The notes under the pieces are model-generated. The model saw nothing but the letters and a program-made list of their open reading frames with translations. It ran no database searches and was not told where the DNA came from. 64,000 nt of DNA from an uncultured Christensenella sp. (GTDB lineage: Bacteria; Bacillota; Clostridia; Christensenellales; Borkfalkiaceae), in the NCBI GenBank assembly GCA_910586035.1, contig CAJUHT010000003.1, forward strand, positions 81,105 to 145,104, given 5' to 3'. This document shows, piece by piece, positions 41,799 through 49,832 of this stretch. Every line of letters begins with the position of its first letter. Within the stretch, counting starts at the first letter, position 1. Both the position numbers and the translations under genes were made by a program.

Positions 41799-42782
41799 AT
41801 GACGATAAAAGAAATTTCGGAGGCGCTTAACGTATCTATAAGCACCGTTTCGAAAGCTCTTAACGACGCTACCGATATTGCGGATGACACGAAAGCCAAG
41901 ATACGGGAATACGCGGAAAGCGTAGGCTATCACCTCAAAACAAAAAAACAGCCTTTAAAGCGCATTTGCGCCATTTACGAGAGGGTTGACTCCGACACGC
42001 GCAACAACGTTTTGTACCACGTTGTCGCTTCGTTTTCCGACGTTGCAATTGCAAACAACTTCGAAGTGATGATTGACTACGTTGTGGCTAAGCCCTCCGA
42101 CTTTAACCTTAACGATTACCTTGTGCAAAACAATTTTTGCGCGGCGTTTATTGTGGGAATGAATTTTAAGAGCAGAATTTACAAGCAAATCAAGCAAACT
42201 ACCGTTCCGCTCGTGCTGTTGGACAACCGCTTTTCGGATATGCCGCTGATTGCCTCGGTATCGAGCGAAAATACGGGGGCAATAGTTTCGGCGATTAAAT
42301 ATCTGGCAAAAAAGGGGCACGCAAAAATAGGGTTTGTAATGGGCGAAAAGGATTCGCAGGTTTCCGCAGAACGCCTTGCGGGATACATTTCGGGGCTTGC
42401 GCGCAGCGGTATAGAATTTAACCACGACTACATTTACTACGGCGATTTTACAAAAACTTCGGGCGAGGAAGCTGCGGAATATTTCAGCGATACGGACGTA
42501 ACCGCCGTTATATCCAGCTCCGACATAATGGCAATGGGGCTTATAGACGGCTTTAAAGCGTGCGGCAAGAGCGTGCCCGACGACGTTTCGGTAATAGGCT
42601 TTGACGATTTAAACCTTTTGAAGTTTACCTCCTACGACCTTACCACTATGAAACAGGACTTTAACCGCCTCGGCGAGGAAGCGTTCAGACAGATTGCCGA
42701 TATGTTGGAAGGGCGCGTTGCACAGCAGGTTATGCTCGACTGCAAGCTTATAGAGCGCGGAAGCGTAAAACAATTAAACTGA
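41799..42782 (+). CDS. LacI-family regulator, probable maltodextrin repressor
   Basis: 327 aa. The LacI-type helix-turn-helix is MTIKEISEALNVSISTVSKALND with hinge helix around residues 45-60; a periplasmic-binding-like ligand domain follows. It is divergent from malQ with about 200 bases between, and the intervening DNA contains TTTTCGAAAA-type palindromes, so it is the likely regulator of the malQ operon and the pullulanase unit. Its ligand is probably a maltodextrin. A strong terminator follows. Confidence 0.88.
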   Translation: MTIKEISEALNVSISTVSKALNDATDIADDTKAKIREYAESVGYHLKTKKQPLKRICAIYERVDSDTRNNVLYHVVASFSDVAIANNFEVMIDYVVAKPSDFNLNDYLVQNNFCAAFIVGMNFKSRIYKQIKQTTVPLVLLDNRFSDMPLIASVSSENTGAIVSAIKYLAKKGHAKIGFVMGEKDSQVSAERLAGYISGLARSGIEFNHDYIYYGDFTKTSGEEAAEYFSDTDVTAVISSSDIMAMGLIDGFKACGKSVPDDVSVIGFDDLNLLKFTSYDLTTMKQDFNRLGEEAFRQIADMLEGRVAQQVMLDCKLIERGSVKQLN

Positions 42783-42790
42783 CAATTTAA

Positions 42791-42836
42791 AATACTAACC
42801 CCGCCTTTCATAGGCGGGGTTAGTATTTTTTATTTA
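42791..42836 (+). terminator. Terminator of the LacI-family regulator gene
   Basis: Perfect 15-base stem AATACTAACCCCGCC / GGCGGGGTTAGTATT with a 7-base loop, then TTTTTATTTATT. Confidence 0.88.
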
Positions 42837-43366
42837 TTCTCTCTTACGTAGCGCACAAATTCGGGGGTCTTAGACCAATATTTAATTCCCCAATTTTCAA
42901 AATTCCACTCCTCGGAATAATCGTTGCATTCATAATCTATATAGTAAAGTCCGTTTGCGGAAACGACAAAATTTGTAGGGAAGTAATCGATATTTAAATT
43001 CAGCGCGTATAGACGCTTGCACGTTTCCCTTACGGTTAAAACGTATTATTCAACGCTTTCGCCCCGCTTTACGAGTTCGAAAACCGTTTCCCCCTCTATG
43101 TACTCCTTCAACAGCCGTTCGTTTTGCCTGTCCGCTTCGAACAGCCGCGGCACTTTTACGCCCGCGGCGCACAGTCTTTTATAATCGTTTGTTTCGGCGG
43201 CTAACTTATCGCCGAAATTGTAGTACGCGCAAGGCTCGTGGTGAATTTGTTTAAGCACGTACCTTTCACCGCCCGAACGGACAAGATAGGAATACCCGCC
43301 CTTGCCCTTGCCGAGCAGTTTTTCAACCTTGAACTCTTTGCCGTTTACAGTCAATCTTTCTTCCAT
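42830..43366 (-). pseudogene. Kinase-like protein interrupted by an in-frame TAA
   Basis: An ATG at 43366 (GGGGTG site) opens a protein with a kinase N-lobe: GKGKGGYSYLV loop, YVLKQI with catalytic Lys and hinge LLKEYIEGE. A TAA stops it at 43046-43048. The same frame continues for another ~70 codons with no further stop until 42830, and reads as the missing C-lobe: NIDYFPTNFVV (catalytic loop) and GLYYIDYE (metal-binding Asp). The full protein would be about 178 aa, like small bacterial Ser/Thr or small-molecule kinases. So this is a single nonsense change, an assembly or sequencing error, or stop-codon readthrough. It overlaps the HAD gene. Confidence 0.75.
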
Positions 43367-44064
43367 TCGCCGCACCCCGTCAATAAAAATCGGGATAGTT
43401 TATAAAAATTGTCGGTTGCAAAATCGGCTTGCTTCTCCGCGGTGGCAAGGCTGTCGTCCGCAGGCGAAAGATTGCTCTTAATATACGCCGTGCGCATACC
43501 CGCGGCTTTGGCTCCGCATACGTCGGCGGCAATTTCGTTGCCGATATAAACCGTTTCGCGCGGGTCGAGCTTAAACTTTTGCAAAGCGTATTGAAAGATT
43601 TCAACGGAGGGCTTCTTTTTTCCGAAGTCGGAAGAGATGACTACGCCGTTAAAATAGCGCGTAAGCTTTAACTTTTTAAGTTCCTCCACCGTAAAGCAAG
43701 TTTGCGCGTTGGAAACGAGGTACACCCCCGCCCCGCGCGAGCGCAATTCTTTTAAAAGCCCTTTTACTCCGCCGTAAACTTTTAGTTTTAGGCGCGATTT
43801 TTTTCTGAAATACGTCGCGGCTTTTAAAACGGTTTTGTCGTCCGCCCCGCCCATAAGTTTTTTGAATACGGCAAACAGGTCTATTTCGCAAAACTCTTCG
43901 CCCGTTTCCGCAAGCGCGCAAAGACCGGCGTACTCCGCCCAGAAATCACCAAGTCGAGGGTTTAGCCGTTTAAAATACTTTTGCACAGCGGCGCGAAATT
44001 TTACGTTGCTTTCATCGGTATGAATATCTATAAGCGTGCCGTACAAATCGAAAACAAAATTCAT
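43351..44064 (-). CDS. HAD-superfamily hydrolase
   Basis: 237 aa phosphatase fold. Motif I is DLYGTL (nucleophile Asp and acid Asp replaced by Tyr position, as in some HAD branches), motif II SNAQTCF, motif III Lys in GKKKPS, and motif IV GNEIAADVCGAK. The substrate is unknown; phosphoglycolate-type or nucleotide phosphatase is plausible. Its end overlaps the kinase-like gene. No obvious link to the starch genes. Confidence 0.8.
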   Translation of the reverse strand: MNFVFDLYGTLIDIHTDESNVKFRAAVQKYFKRLNPRLGDFWAEYAGLCALAETGEEFCEIDLFAVFKKLMGGADDKTVLKAATYFRKKSRLKLKVYGGVKGLLKELRSRGAGVYLVSNAQTCFTVEELKKLKLTRYFNGVVISSDFGKKKPSVEIFQYALQKFKLDPRETVYIGNEIAADVCGAKAAGMRTAYIKSNLSPADDSLATAEKQADFATDNFYKLSRFLLTGCGEWKKD

Positions 44065-44087
44065 AAAAATTTCCGTTACAAATTTAA

Positions 44088-44111
44088 TCGGCGCGGGTTT
44101 CCCCGCGCCGA
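44088..44111 (-). terminator. Terminator after the starch-binding lipoprotein gene
   Basis: Stem TCGGCGCGGG / CCCGCGCCGA with a 4-base loop; on the minus strand TTAAATTTGT follows. Confidence 0.6.
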
Positions 44112-44127
44112 CCTGAATTTTTTAAAG

Positions 44128-45723
44128 TTATGCCTTGGGAACGGCGGTTATATAACGCTTTGTTACAGTTCCGTCTTCACCCTTTACAACGTGAAGGGTT
44201 ATTGTATACGTGCCTGCGGCAGAAATCATAACGTTTCCGTTGCCAGTCTCTGCGCCAAACCAGTCGCTGTCGGCAATACCGCCAATTTGAGTACCCCAAG
44301 CAACTTTCAATGCCGCAACATTGGGTTTAAGCCAAGTGCCAGCAGCGTCGAACTCTTCCGAAACGTCGGCTATCTCCAACTCAACGGAATATTCACCGTT
44401 TTCGCCCGCCACAAGTTCGGGGCTGAAACCCTGCTTAATAGCAAAGTTCACCTTTTCCGTGCCGTCCATCAGCGTGCCTACGACATAATATTTATATTGT
44501 TCGTAAGTAGTTACTTCGCCTTCAAGCGTAAACTTGAAGAACCAAGTACCCTCCGTCAACTGCCAGTTTGCCTCGCCGTTGCCGTACCATTTACCGGTTT
44601 TTGCGTTGAACAGCTTAACTTCCGCGGTTTGACCTGCGGGAACTTCTACTATACCCGACCAATACGTACCGTCCTTGGACTCCGTAAGCCTGTACTTAGC
44701 GTCTTCCTCGGTAATAGTTGTACCCCAGCTCATAAGCGAGCCCCTGAAATACATATCGTGCGTGCCTGCCGTTATGGTTACGGCGTTGGTAGCCTGATTG
44801 TACTCTATGGAGTATCTGCCCTTGGGAAGGAGGTTAAACGTACCCTTGTCAGCGAAATAATCGGTTCCGATGCCGCTTATTTCTATTGCGGGGAAGTCGG
44901 TATTTTCAGCAAGGTGATAAGACTTCTTGTCTTTAAGGTTGAATACGTTTACGGCTACGTGAGTCGCGCCCTCTTCAACCAATTCGCCCGCGGCGTTACG
45001 TTTAAGGTCTGCGTCGGTTACTTCGAGCATATACGACCAGGTAACGTTTTCGCCGGAGACTTTCTCGTCCATTGCGTAGAAGTCGGCGTCGCCGCCCTCG
45101 CCGAAGCCGCTCATATCGCCCTGCAAGTACATTTCGTGCGTTACGGTTATGGCAGATTCTTTGGTTACGGTTATTTCGGGCTGCTTTTCGGTGCCGGGGA
45201 AAGTTTTAAGCGTAAACTTATACCTGCCCTCGTTGCCCTTTACAAGCGAAATATTGTGCGCGTTGGAGCCGTCGCTCGTAGTGAATACTGTTACGCCGTC
45301 AAGCTTAACGACCGCCGTTGCGCCTTCGCCCTCGTAACCCGCAATATTTTCGATACCGATTTGCCTTGCCCAGAGGTCGTCGTCCTTAACGTCCTCGTCA
45401 GCGCTGGTCTTGTACAAGAACTTAAACGAATAGCCGTTGCCAACGTCGCCGGCATAGATATCCAAAGTAAGCGTAAATACGTTTTCGTTGGTAACCGTTT
45501 CGTCGCGCTTGAAGGTTGCCGCTTCCCTTATTACGCCGGGCTTCCAGCCGCCGACAACGTCGTTGCCGAGCGTACCCTTCTTATCCGCGCCTACCGCGTA
45601 CCAAACGTTAGTGTCCTTTTTGAAACCGTTGTTGTCGTCTTTTTTACAAGCCGCCAAAAGCGAAACGCCCCCGACCGCCAATGCCGCCGACATAATCAGC
45701 GCAGTAACCTTCTTTGCCTTCAT
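44128..45723 (-). CDS. SusE/SusF-like surface glucan-binding lipoprotein
   Basis: 531 aa. Lipobox LAAC with Cys26. The mature protein is built of repeated beta-sandwich modules: segments HEMYLQGDMSGF (about 195), HDMYFRGSLMSW (about 325) and YYVVGTLMDG (about 420) are repeats of the pattern (Y)(x)VGxx-W/G seen in starch-binding SusE/SusF and CBM-type modules. It probably tethers starch or glycogen to the cell surface for the pullulanase encoded upstream. Exact family is not certain. A hairpin separates it from the pullulanase gene. Confidence 0.7.
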   Translation of the reverse strand: MKAKKVTALIMSAALAVGGVSLLAACKKDDNNGFKKDTNVWYAVGADKKGTLGNDVVGGWKPGVIREAATFKRDETVTNENVFTLTLDIYAGDVGNGYSFKFLYKTSADEDVKDDDLWARQIGIENIAGYEGEGATAVVKLDGVTVFTTSDGSNAHNISLVKGNEGRYKFTLKTFPGTEKQPEITVTKESAITVTHEMYLQGDMSGFGEGGDADFYAMDEKVSGENVTWSYMLEVTDADLKRNAAGELVEEGATHVAVNVFNLKDKKSYHLAENTDFPAIEISGIGTDYFADKGTFNLLPKGRYSIEYNQATNAVTITAGTHDMYFRGSLMSWGTTITEEDAKYRLTESKDGTYWSGIVEVPAGQTAEVKLFNAKTGKWYGNGEANWQLTEGTWFFKFTLEGEVTTYEQYKYYVVGTLMDGTEKVNFAIKQGFSPELVAGENGEYSVELEIADVSEEFDAAGTWLKPNVAALKVAWGTQIGGIADSDWFGAETGNGNVMISAAGTYTITLHVVKGEDGTVTKRYITAVPKA

Positions 45724-45791
45724 TGTTTTCCTCCAAAAAATTTTATATTACCTTTCCCTTTACGGGTTTAAGTTTGCTTTTAGTGCGTTTT

Positions 45792-45830
45792 CTCCGTCGT
45801 TTGCAGGCAAACGACGGAGGGGGCGCCCCC
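45792..45830. repeat. Tandem hairpins between pullulanase and starch-binding lipoprotein genes
   Basis: CTCCGTCGTTTG / CAAACGACGGAG with a 4-base loop, next to the palindrome GGGGGCGCCCCC. No U-tract follows on the minus strand, so partial attenuation or mRNA protection is more likely than termination. Confidence 0.5.
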
Positions 45831-45846
45831 TCGTGAGATTTATAAA

Positions 45847-48522
45847 TTATGCCTTTACGTCAAGTTTGTACACGTAGCAACTGAGCCCCGAAATCTTCTG
45901 GGTTACGCCGCCCGCGATATCGTCGGCTATAACGGTGTTGCCCGCCTGCTCGCCGTTGATATACAAGTCCCAATTGCCTGCGGGAAGCGCAAAGTTTACG
46001 CTGTTTTCGTTGGCGTTGTAAACTATAAGCAGTTTTTCACCCGTCTGGAAGTTGCGCATAGTAAACGCAACAAACGCGCCGTCCTTTTTAACCAGCTCGC
46101 AAACCGGCTTGTAGTTTTCCTTTTCGTTTACAGCGTAGTTGAGCCTTAAAGTATCGCAGTTCTTGCGGAATTCCATAAGCCCCTTATAGTACTGCATCGT
46201 CTTGTACTGCTCGCTGTTTTGCGAAAGAAGATTCCACTTAATATTGTTTACTTCGTCAGAAGAGTTATAGCTGTTTTCGTTGTATGTTCCGTCGGGATTC
46301 TTCTTTGCGCGGAGCATTTCCTCGCCCGCCTGCATAAACGGCACGCCAAGCGAAGTCTGCACTATCGCCGCGGTAAGCCTGTTCATTGCCGTGCGCTTGT
46401 TTAGCGTTGAAGCTTCCTCTCCGTACACGTGGCAAATTCTGTCCCACAGCGTATTGTTGTCGTGCGCGGAAGCGTAGTTTATAACCTGCGTGGGGTTGGA
46501 AGCCGCCCAGCCGTTGCCCGCGCCGAAGTTTTTAAGGTTGTAGCAACCCGTTACTCCGAAAAGTACTTTATCGAGGTACCCCGCCTTTGCGCCCGTTGCA
46601 AAGCCCGTATCGTCTATATCGAACACCGAGCCCTTTAAGCCGTCGCGCAGTACGTCGTTGAACATTGCAATGCCGTTTACGCCCGCAGTCGAAGTTCCCT
46701 TGTTTAACGTTTTAAGATTGGCGAGCGTTGCGCGCTGTGCTTCCGCAAGCGTAGAGCCGCCGCCCAACCAGCCTTCGCCGTATACGAGCGCTTCCGGATT
46801 GACCGCGTGCACAGCCTTTTCCACCTGCTGCATAGTCTGCAAATCGTGAACGCCCATAAGGTCGAAGCGGAAACCGTCGATGTTATATTCGCTCTGCCAA
46901 TATTTGACGGAATCTACTATATACTTACGCACCATCGCGCGCTCGGAAGCCGTTTCGTTGCCGCAACCCGAGCCGTTGGAAGGGGTGCCGTCCGTTCCGT
47001 AACGGTAATAGTAATAGGGAACGATTTTATTTAAGTTGGATTCAAGCGAATAGGTGTGATTGTAAACGACGTCCATTACAACGCTTATGCCCGCGTCGTG
47101 CAACGCCTTAACCATTTGCTTGTACTCGTTTACGCGCTTAGCGCCGTCGTCGGGGTCGGTGGAGTAACTGCCTTCGGGAACGTTATAGTTCTGAGGGTCG
47201 TATCCCCAGTTGAAGCCTTCCGACTTGCTTTCGTCAACCGAAGAATAGTCGAACGAAGGAAGCAAATGCACGTGCGTTATGCCGAGTTGCTTTAAGTAAT
47301 CGAGCCCCACGGGTATGCCGTTTTCGTTAGTCAGCCCCGTTTCGGTAAACGCAAGATATTTGCCCTTATACTTGGAGCTTTCGATAGTGTTGGAGAAGTC
47401 GCGGATATGCACTTCCCAAATCTGCGCGTCGGTGTAGTTTTCCACGTTGGGATTTTTGAAAGGCGTCGTAGTCCAGCCTGCGGGGTCTGTTTCGTCAAGG
47501 TTTAAAATCATACCTCTCTTGCCGTTCATTCCCGCCGAACGCGCGTAAGGGTCGACCGCCTCCTGCGCGCCGAGCGAGGTGGTAACCGTGTACGTGTAGT
47601 ACTTTCCGTTGAGGTTGGAGCCGTGCGTATAAGTCCAAACGCCTTTTTCGCCCCTTACAAGGGGAATAGTGTCGTAAGATTCGCCGAACGTGCCCTCGTT
47701 AAAGAGGTTTACTTCCACGTTAGAAGCCGTGGGCGCCCAAAGGCGGAAAATTGTAGAATCGGGAGTAAGCTCTACGCCCAGCTCTCCGTCGTAACGGTAC
47801 GCCGTGTTGAACGCGCCGCTCGAAAAATACGTTAAAGGCACCGCGCCTACGGGTTCGAGCCCGTCCACTTCCACCGTATACGCCTTAGAAAGGTCGAGGT
47901 TTGCGGCAAAAGTGATTACGTTGTTCGAAACGGAAGAAATGGTAACGCTTTCGCCGTCGCCGTCCTTTACCTTTATTTTATCCGCCTCGATTTTAGCGCC
48001 GTCGCTGGGATAGATTTTGATATGTTTCAAATCCTGCATATCCGCAAGCGTGATAAAGCGCATAATTTCAAGCGTGTTTCCGCCGTCCGTGCTGGTATAG
48101 TTGTTTATATCGCCCGCCTTGGTGTAAATTACGGTGCGCTCGTCGTCCAGCTTTACCTTGCGGTCGGCATCGCCGTCCTTATCCGCACTGCCCCAAGAGG
48201 AGCCGCCGGGCGCCGAACAGTTATACCTTATTATAAACCCGACTTCGGTTATGGACTCGGGTACGTTTACTACCATCTTTGCGCCGTATTCGCAGGGGTG
48301 GAAAACGTGCCCCGAACCCTCTACGTCGCCGTACCAAAGCCATACGTCGCAATTATCGTAACCGCCGTCCCTGTTGTAGTAAATGGTAAGCTGTCTGTAC
48401 CCCTCTTCGAGAGGAAGGTCGTACTCAGTGTTGGAGCCGCCGCCCTTCTTGGTGCAGGAGGCGAAAACCAACAGCGCAGAAAGTGCCACACACAGTGCGG
48501 CGAAAAACTTTTTCACTTTCAT
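45847..48522 (-). CDS. Type I pullulanase lipoprotein
   Basis: 891 aa. Lipobox ASC with Cys23. The N-terminal region (about 40-140, YRQLTIYYNRDGGYDNCDVWLW) is a CBM41-like glucan-binding module, followed by an Ig-like stretch and a CBM48-like module (about 255-360). The catalytic GH13 domain has the pullulanase signature FNWGYDP, DVVYNHT, DGFRFDLMG (nucleophile), VYGEGW (acid) and SAHDN. It debranches alpha-1,6 linkages in starch, glycogen or pullulan at the cell surface. It carries its own regulated promoter. Confidence 0.94.
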   Translation of the reverse strand: MKVKKFFAALCVALSALLVFASCTKKGGGSNTEYDLPLEEGYRQLTIYYNRDGGYDNCDVWLWYGDVEGSGHVFHPCEYGAKMVVNVPESITEVGFIIRYNCSAPGGSSWGSADKDGDADRKVKLDDERTVIYTKAGDINNYTSTDGGNTLEIMRFITLADMQDLKHIKIYPSDGAKIEADKIKVKDGDGESVTISSVSNNVITFAANLDLSKAYTVEVDGLEPVGAVPLTYFSSGAFNTAYRYDGELGVELTPDSTIFRLWAPTASNVEVNLFNEGTFGESYDTIPLVRGEKGVWTYTHGSNLNGKYYTYTVTTSLGAQEAVDPYARSAGMNGKRGMILNLDETDPAGWTTTPFKNPNVENYTDAQIWEVHIRDFSNTIESSKYKGKYLAFTETGLTNENGIPVGLDYLKQLGITHVHLLPSFDYSSVDESKSEGFNWGYDPQNYNVPEGSYSTDPDDGAKRVNEYKQMVKALHDAGISVVMDVVYNHTYSLESNLNKIVPYYYYRYGTDGTPSNGSGCGNETASERAMVRKYIVDSVKYWQSEYNIDGFRFDLMGVHDLQTMQQVEKAVHAVNPEALVYGEGWLGGGSTLAEAQRATLANLKTLNKGTSTAGVNGIAMFNDVLRDGLKGSVFDIDDTGFATGAKAGYLDKVLFGVTGCYNLKNFGAGNGWAASNPTQVINYASAHDNNTLWDRICHVYGEEASTLNKRTAMNRLTAAIVQTSLGVPFMQAGEEMLRAKKNPDGTYNENSYNSSDEVNNIKWNLLSQNSEQYKTMQYYKGLMEFRKNCDTLRLNYAVNEKENYKPVCELVKKDGAFVAFTMRNFQTGEKLLIVYNANENSVNFALPAGNWDLYINGEQAGNTVIADDIAGGVTQKISGLSCYVYKLDVKA

Positions 48523-48575
48523 AACTATTCCATATACCCTTGTTTTTCTTCCAAAAACATCACGTTACGAAAAAA

Positions 48576-48634
48576 TATTTTCGCAAACATATTGTTTTCG
48601 AAAATTATTATATCATATTTTCGAAATATGTCAA
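48576..48634 (-). promoter_or_regulatory. Pullulanase promoter with three operator-like sites
   Basis: Minus strand: TTGACA (48629-48634), 16 bases, TATAAT (48607-48612). TATTTTCGAAATA fills the spacer (48616-48628), TTTTCGAAAA overlaps the start point (48595-48604) and TATTTTCGCAAACA lies further downstream (48576-48589). The spacer and start-point sites are 23 bases apart, exactly as at malQ. Confidence 0.75.
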
Positions 48635-48771
48635 TACTTTGATGTGTAAATTTTTCAAAAAATGAAACGTTTTTTTAATTTTGCACCATTATATGATTTA
48701 AATCGGAAAAATAGTTTATTCTCTTGACGCCGCATTGCCGCCTTTAAAGACTTTTTCACGAAAATTTTTAC

Positions 48772-48814
48772 GAAAAAAAGCTGGGCAAAGCCGTTTTTAC
48801 GGCTTTGCCCAGCT
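48772..48814 (-). terminator. Terminator of the EPS2 operon
   Basis: Perfect 16-base stem AGCTGGGCAAAGCCGT / ACGGCTTTGCCCAGCT with a 4-base loop, then TTTTTTTCG on the minus strand. Confidence 0.88.
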
Positions 48815-48821
48815 ATACATT

Positions 48822-48863
48822 ATTATATATAAAGAAATTCAAACATTATATATAAAGAAATTC
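48822..48863. repeat. Two-copy direct repeat, 23-base period
   Basis: ATTATATATAAAGAAATTC occurs at 48822-48840 and again at 48845-48863, just downstream of the manA stop. Confidence 0.8.
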
Positions 48864-48867
48864 CAAG

Positions 48868-49830
48868 TCAACAGTTGATTTTAAGCATACAAAAGCTGCC
48901 ACGTAAATTTATTTTTACGCAATCCGCGGGCACAAATACGCAGTCCCCCTTTTTTACGGCAAGCTCTTTTTCACCGTAAGCAAGAAAACCCGCCCCTTCG
49001 ATAAACAACAAGATATTGAAAGACAGCGCGGAAGTTTTAAGCGCAGGCGGCGCAGGAGCCTCGCTTGAATTGACAAGCACCCTGTCGACTTCGAAATATT
49101 TGCAACGGCAAAGTTTTTCCGCGGCATAGCCCTGCCTATATTTTAAAACGCGCATAGGCTGTAAATAGCCGCTTTTAACGTTAAAATCGGCAACTTCCAA
49201 CGCCTGATTTAAATGAAGCCGACGTTTTTTTCCGTTATTGTCAATGCGGTCGTAGTCGTATATCCTGTAAGTTAAATTAGAATTTTCCTGTATCTCCGCA
49301 ACCAGACACCCCGCGCCGAGCGCGTGTACCGTGCCGGCTTCTATAAAAAACACATCGCCTTTTTTAACGGGAACTTTATTCAGATAATTTTCTATTACCC
49401 CTGCTTCCGCCGCCCGCTTAACCTCTTCGGCAGTTACTTTTCCGTTGAACCCGTAAATTATTTCCGCGCCTTTATCCGCTTCGAGCACATACCACATTTC
49501 GGTTTTGCCAAGCTGTCCCTCGCGCGCCGCATATTCGTCGTCGGGATGCACTTGGACTGAAAGTTTTTGCTTTGCATCGATAAATTTAACTATGACGGGG
49601 AGATTGCCGCCCATCGCGTTCGGATGACTTCCTATATACTCTGGATGCTCGTTCAATATTTCCCCAAGACCGCGCCCCGCAAAAGTACTTTGCCCATCGG
49701 GATGAGTAGAGCACTCCCAGGTTTCCGCAAGCGGATAAACATTTATATTTTTATTGAACTCTTCGTTCAACCTGTTTCCGCCCCAAAGATAGTCTTTGGG
49801 AAACGGCTTCAAAAGAAATGGCTCGTTCAT
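48868..49830 (-). CDS. manA: Class I mannose-6-phosphate isomerase
   Basis: 320 aa from the ATG at 49830. It interconverts fructose-6-phosphate and mannose-6-phosphate, the entry to GDP-mannose and GDP-fucose. The cupin zinc site is visible: VQVHPDDEYA (Gln, His), KTEMWYVLEA (Glu) and FFIEAGTVHALG (His). Length is normal for the short Bacillota class. It is the last gene of EPS2, four bases after the phosphohexomutase gene, so coupled. Confidence 0.93.
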   Translation of the reverse strand: MNEPFLLKPFPKDYLWGGNRLNEEFNKNINVYPLAETWECSTHPDGQSTFAGRGLGEILNEHPEYIGSHPNAMGGNLPVIVKFIDAKQKLSVQVHPDDEYAAREGQLGKTEMWYVLEADKGAEIIYGFNGKVTAEEVKRAAEAGVIENYLNKVPVKKGDVFFIEAGTVHALGAGCLVAEIQENSNLTYRIYDYDRIDNNGKKRRLHLNQALEVADFNVKSGYLQPMRVLKYRQGYAAEKLCRCKYFEVDRVLVNSSEAPAPPALKTSALSFNILLFIEGAGFLAYGEKELAVKKGDCVFVPADCVKINLRGSFCMLKINC

Positions 49831-49832
49831 AT

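Noticed and set aside
43981..45771. A 596-codon open frame on the plus strand opposite the starch-binding lipoprotein and the end of the HAD gene
   Set aside because: It mirrors strongly biased codons of the real minus-strand gene, spans two genes and a terminator, has no ribosome site and encodes a low-complexity Arg/Val/Tyr-rich product with no recognisable family.
48822..48863. Direct repeats considered as a CRISPR array
   Set aside because: Only two copies, no spacer of normal length, no cas genes, and the copies are nearly contiguous.
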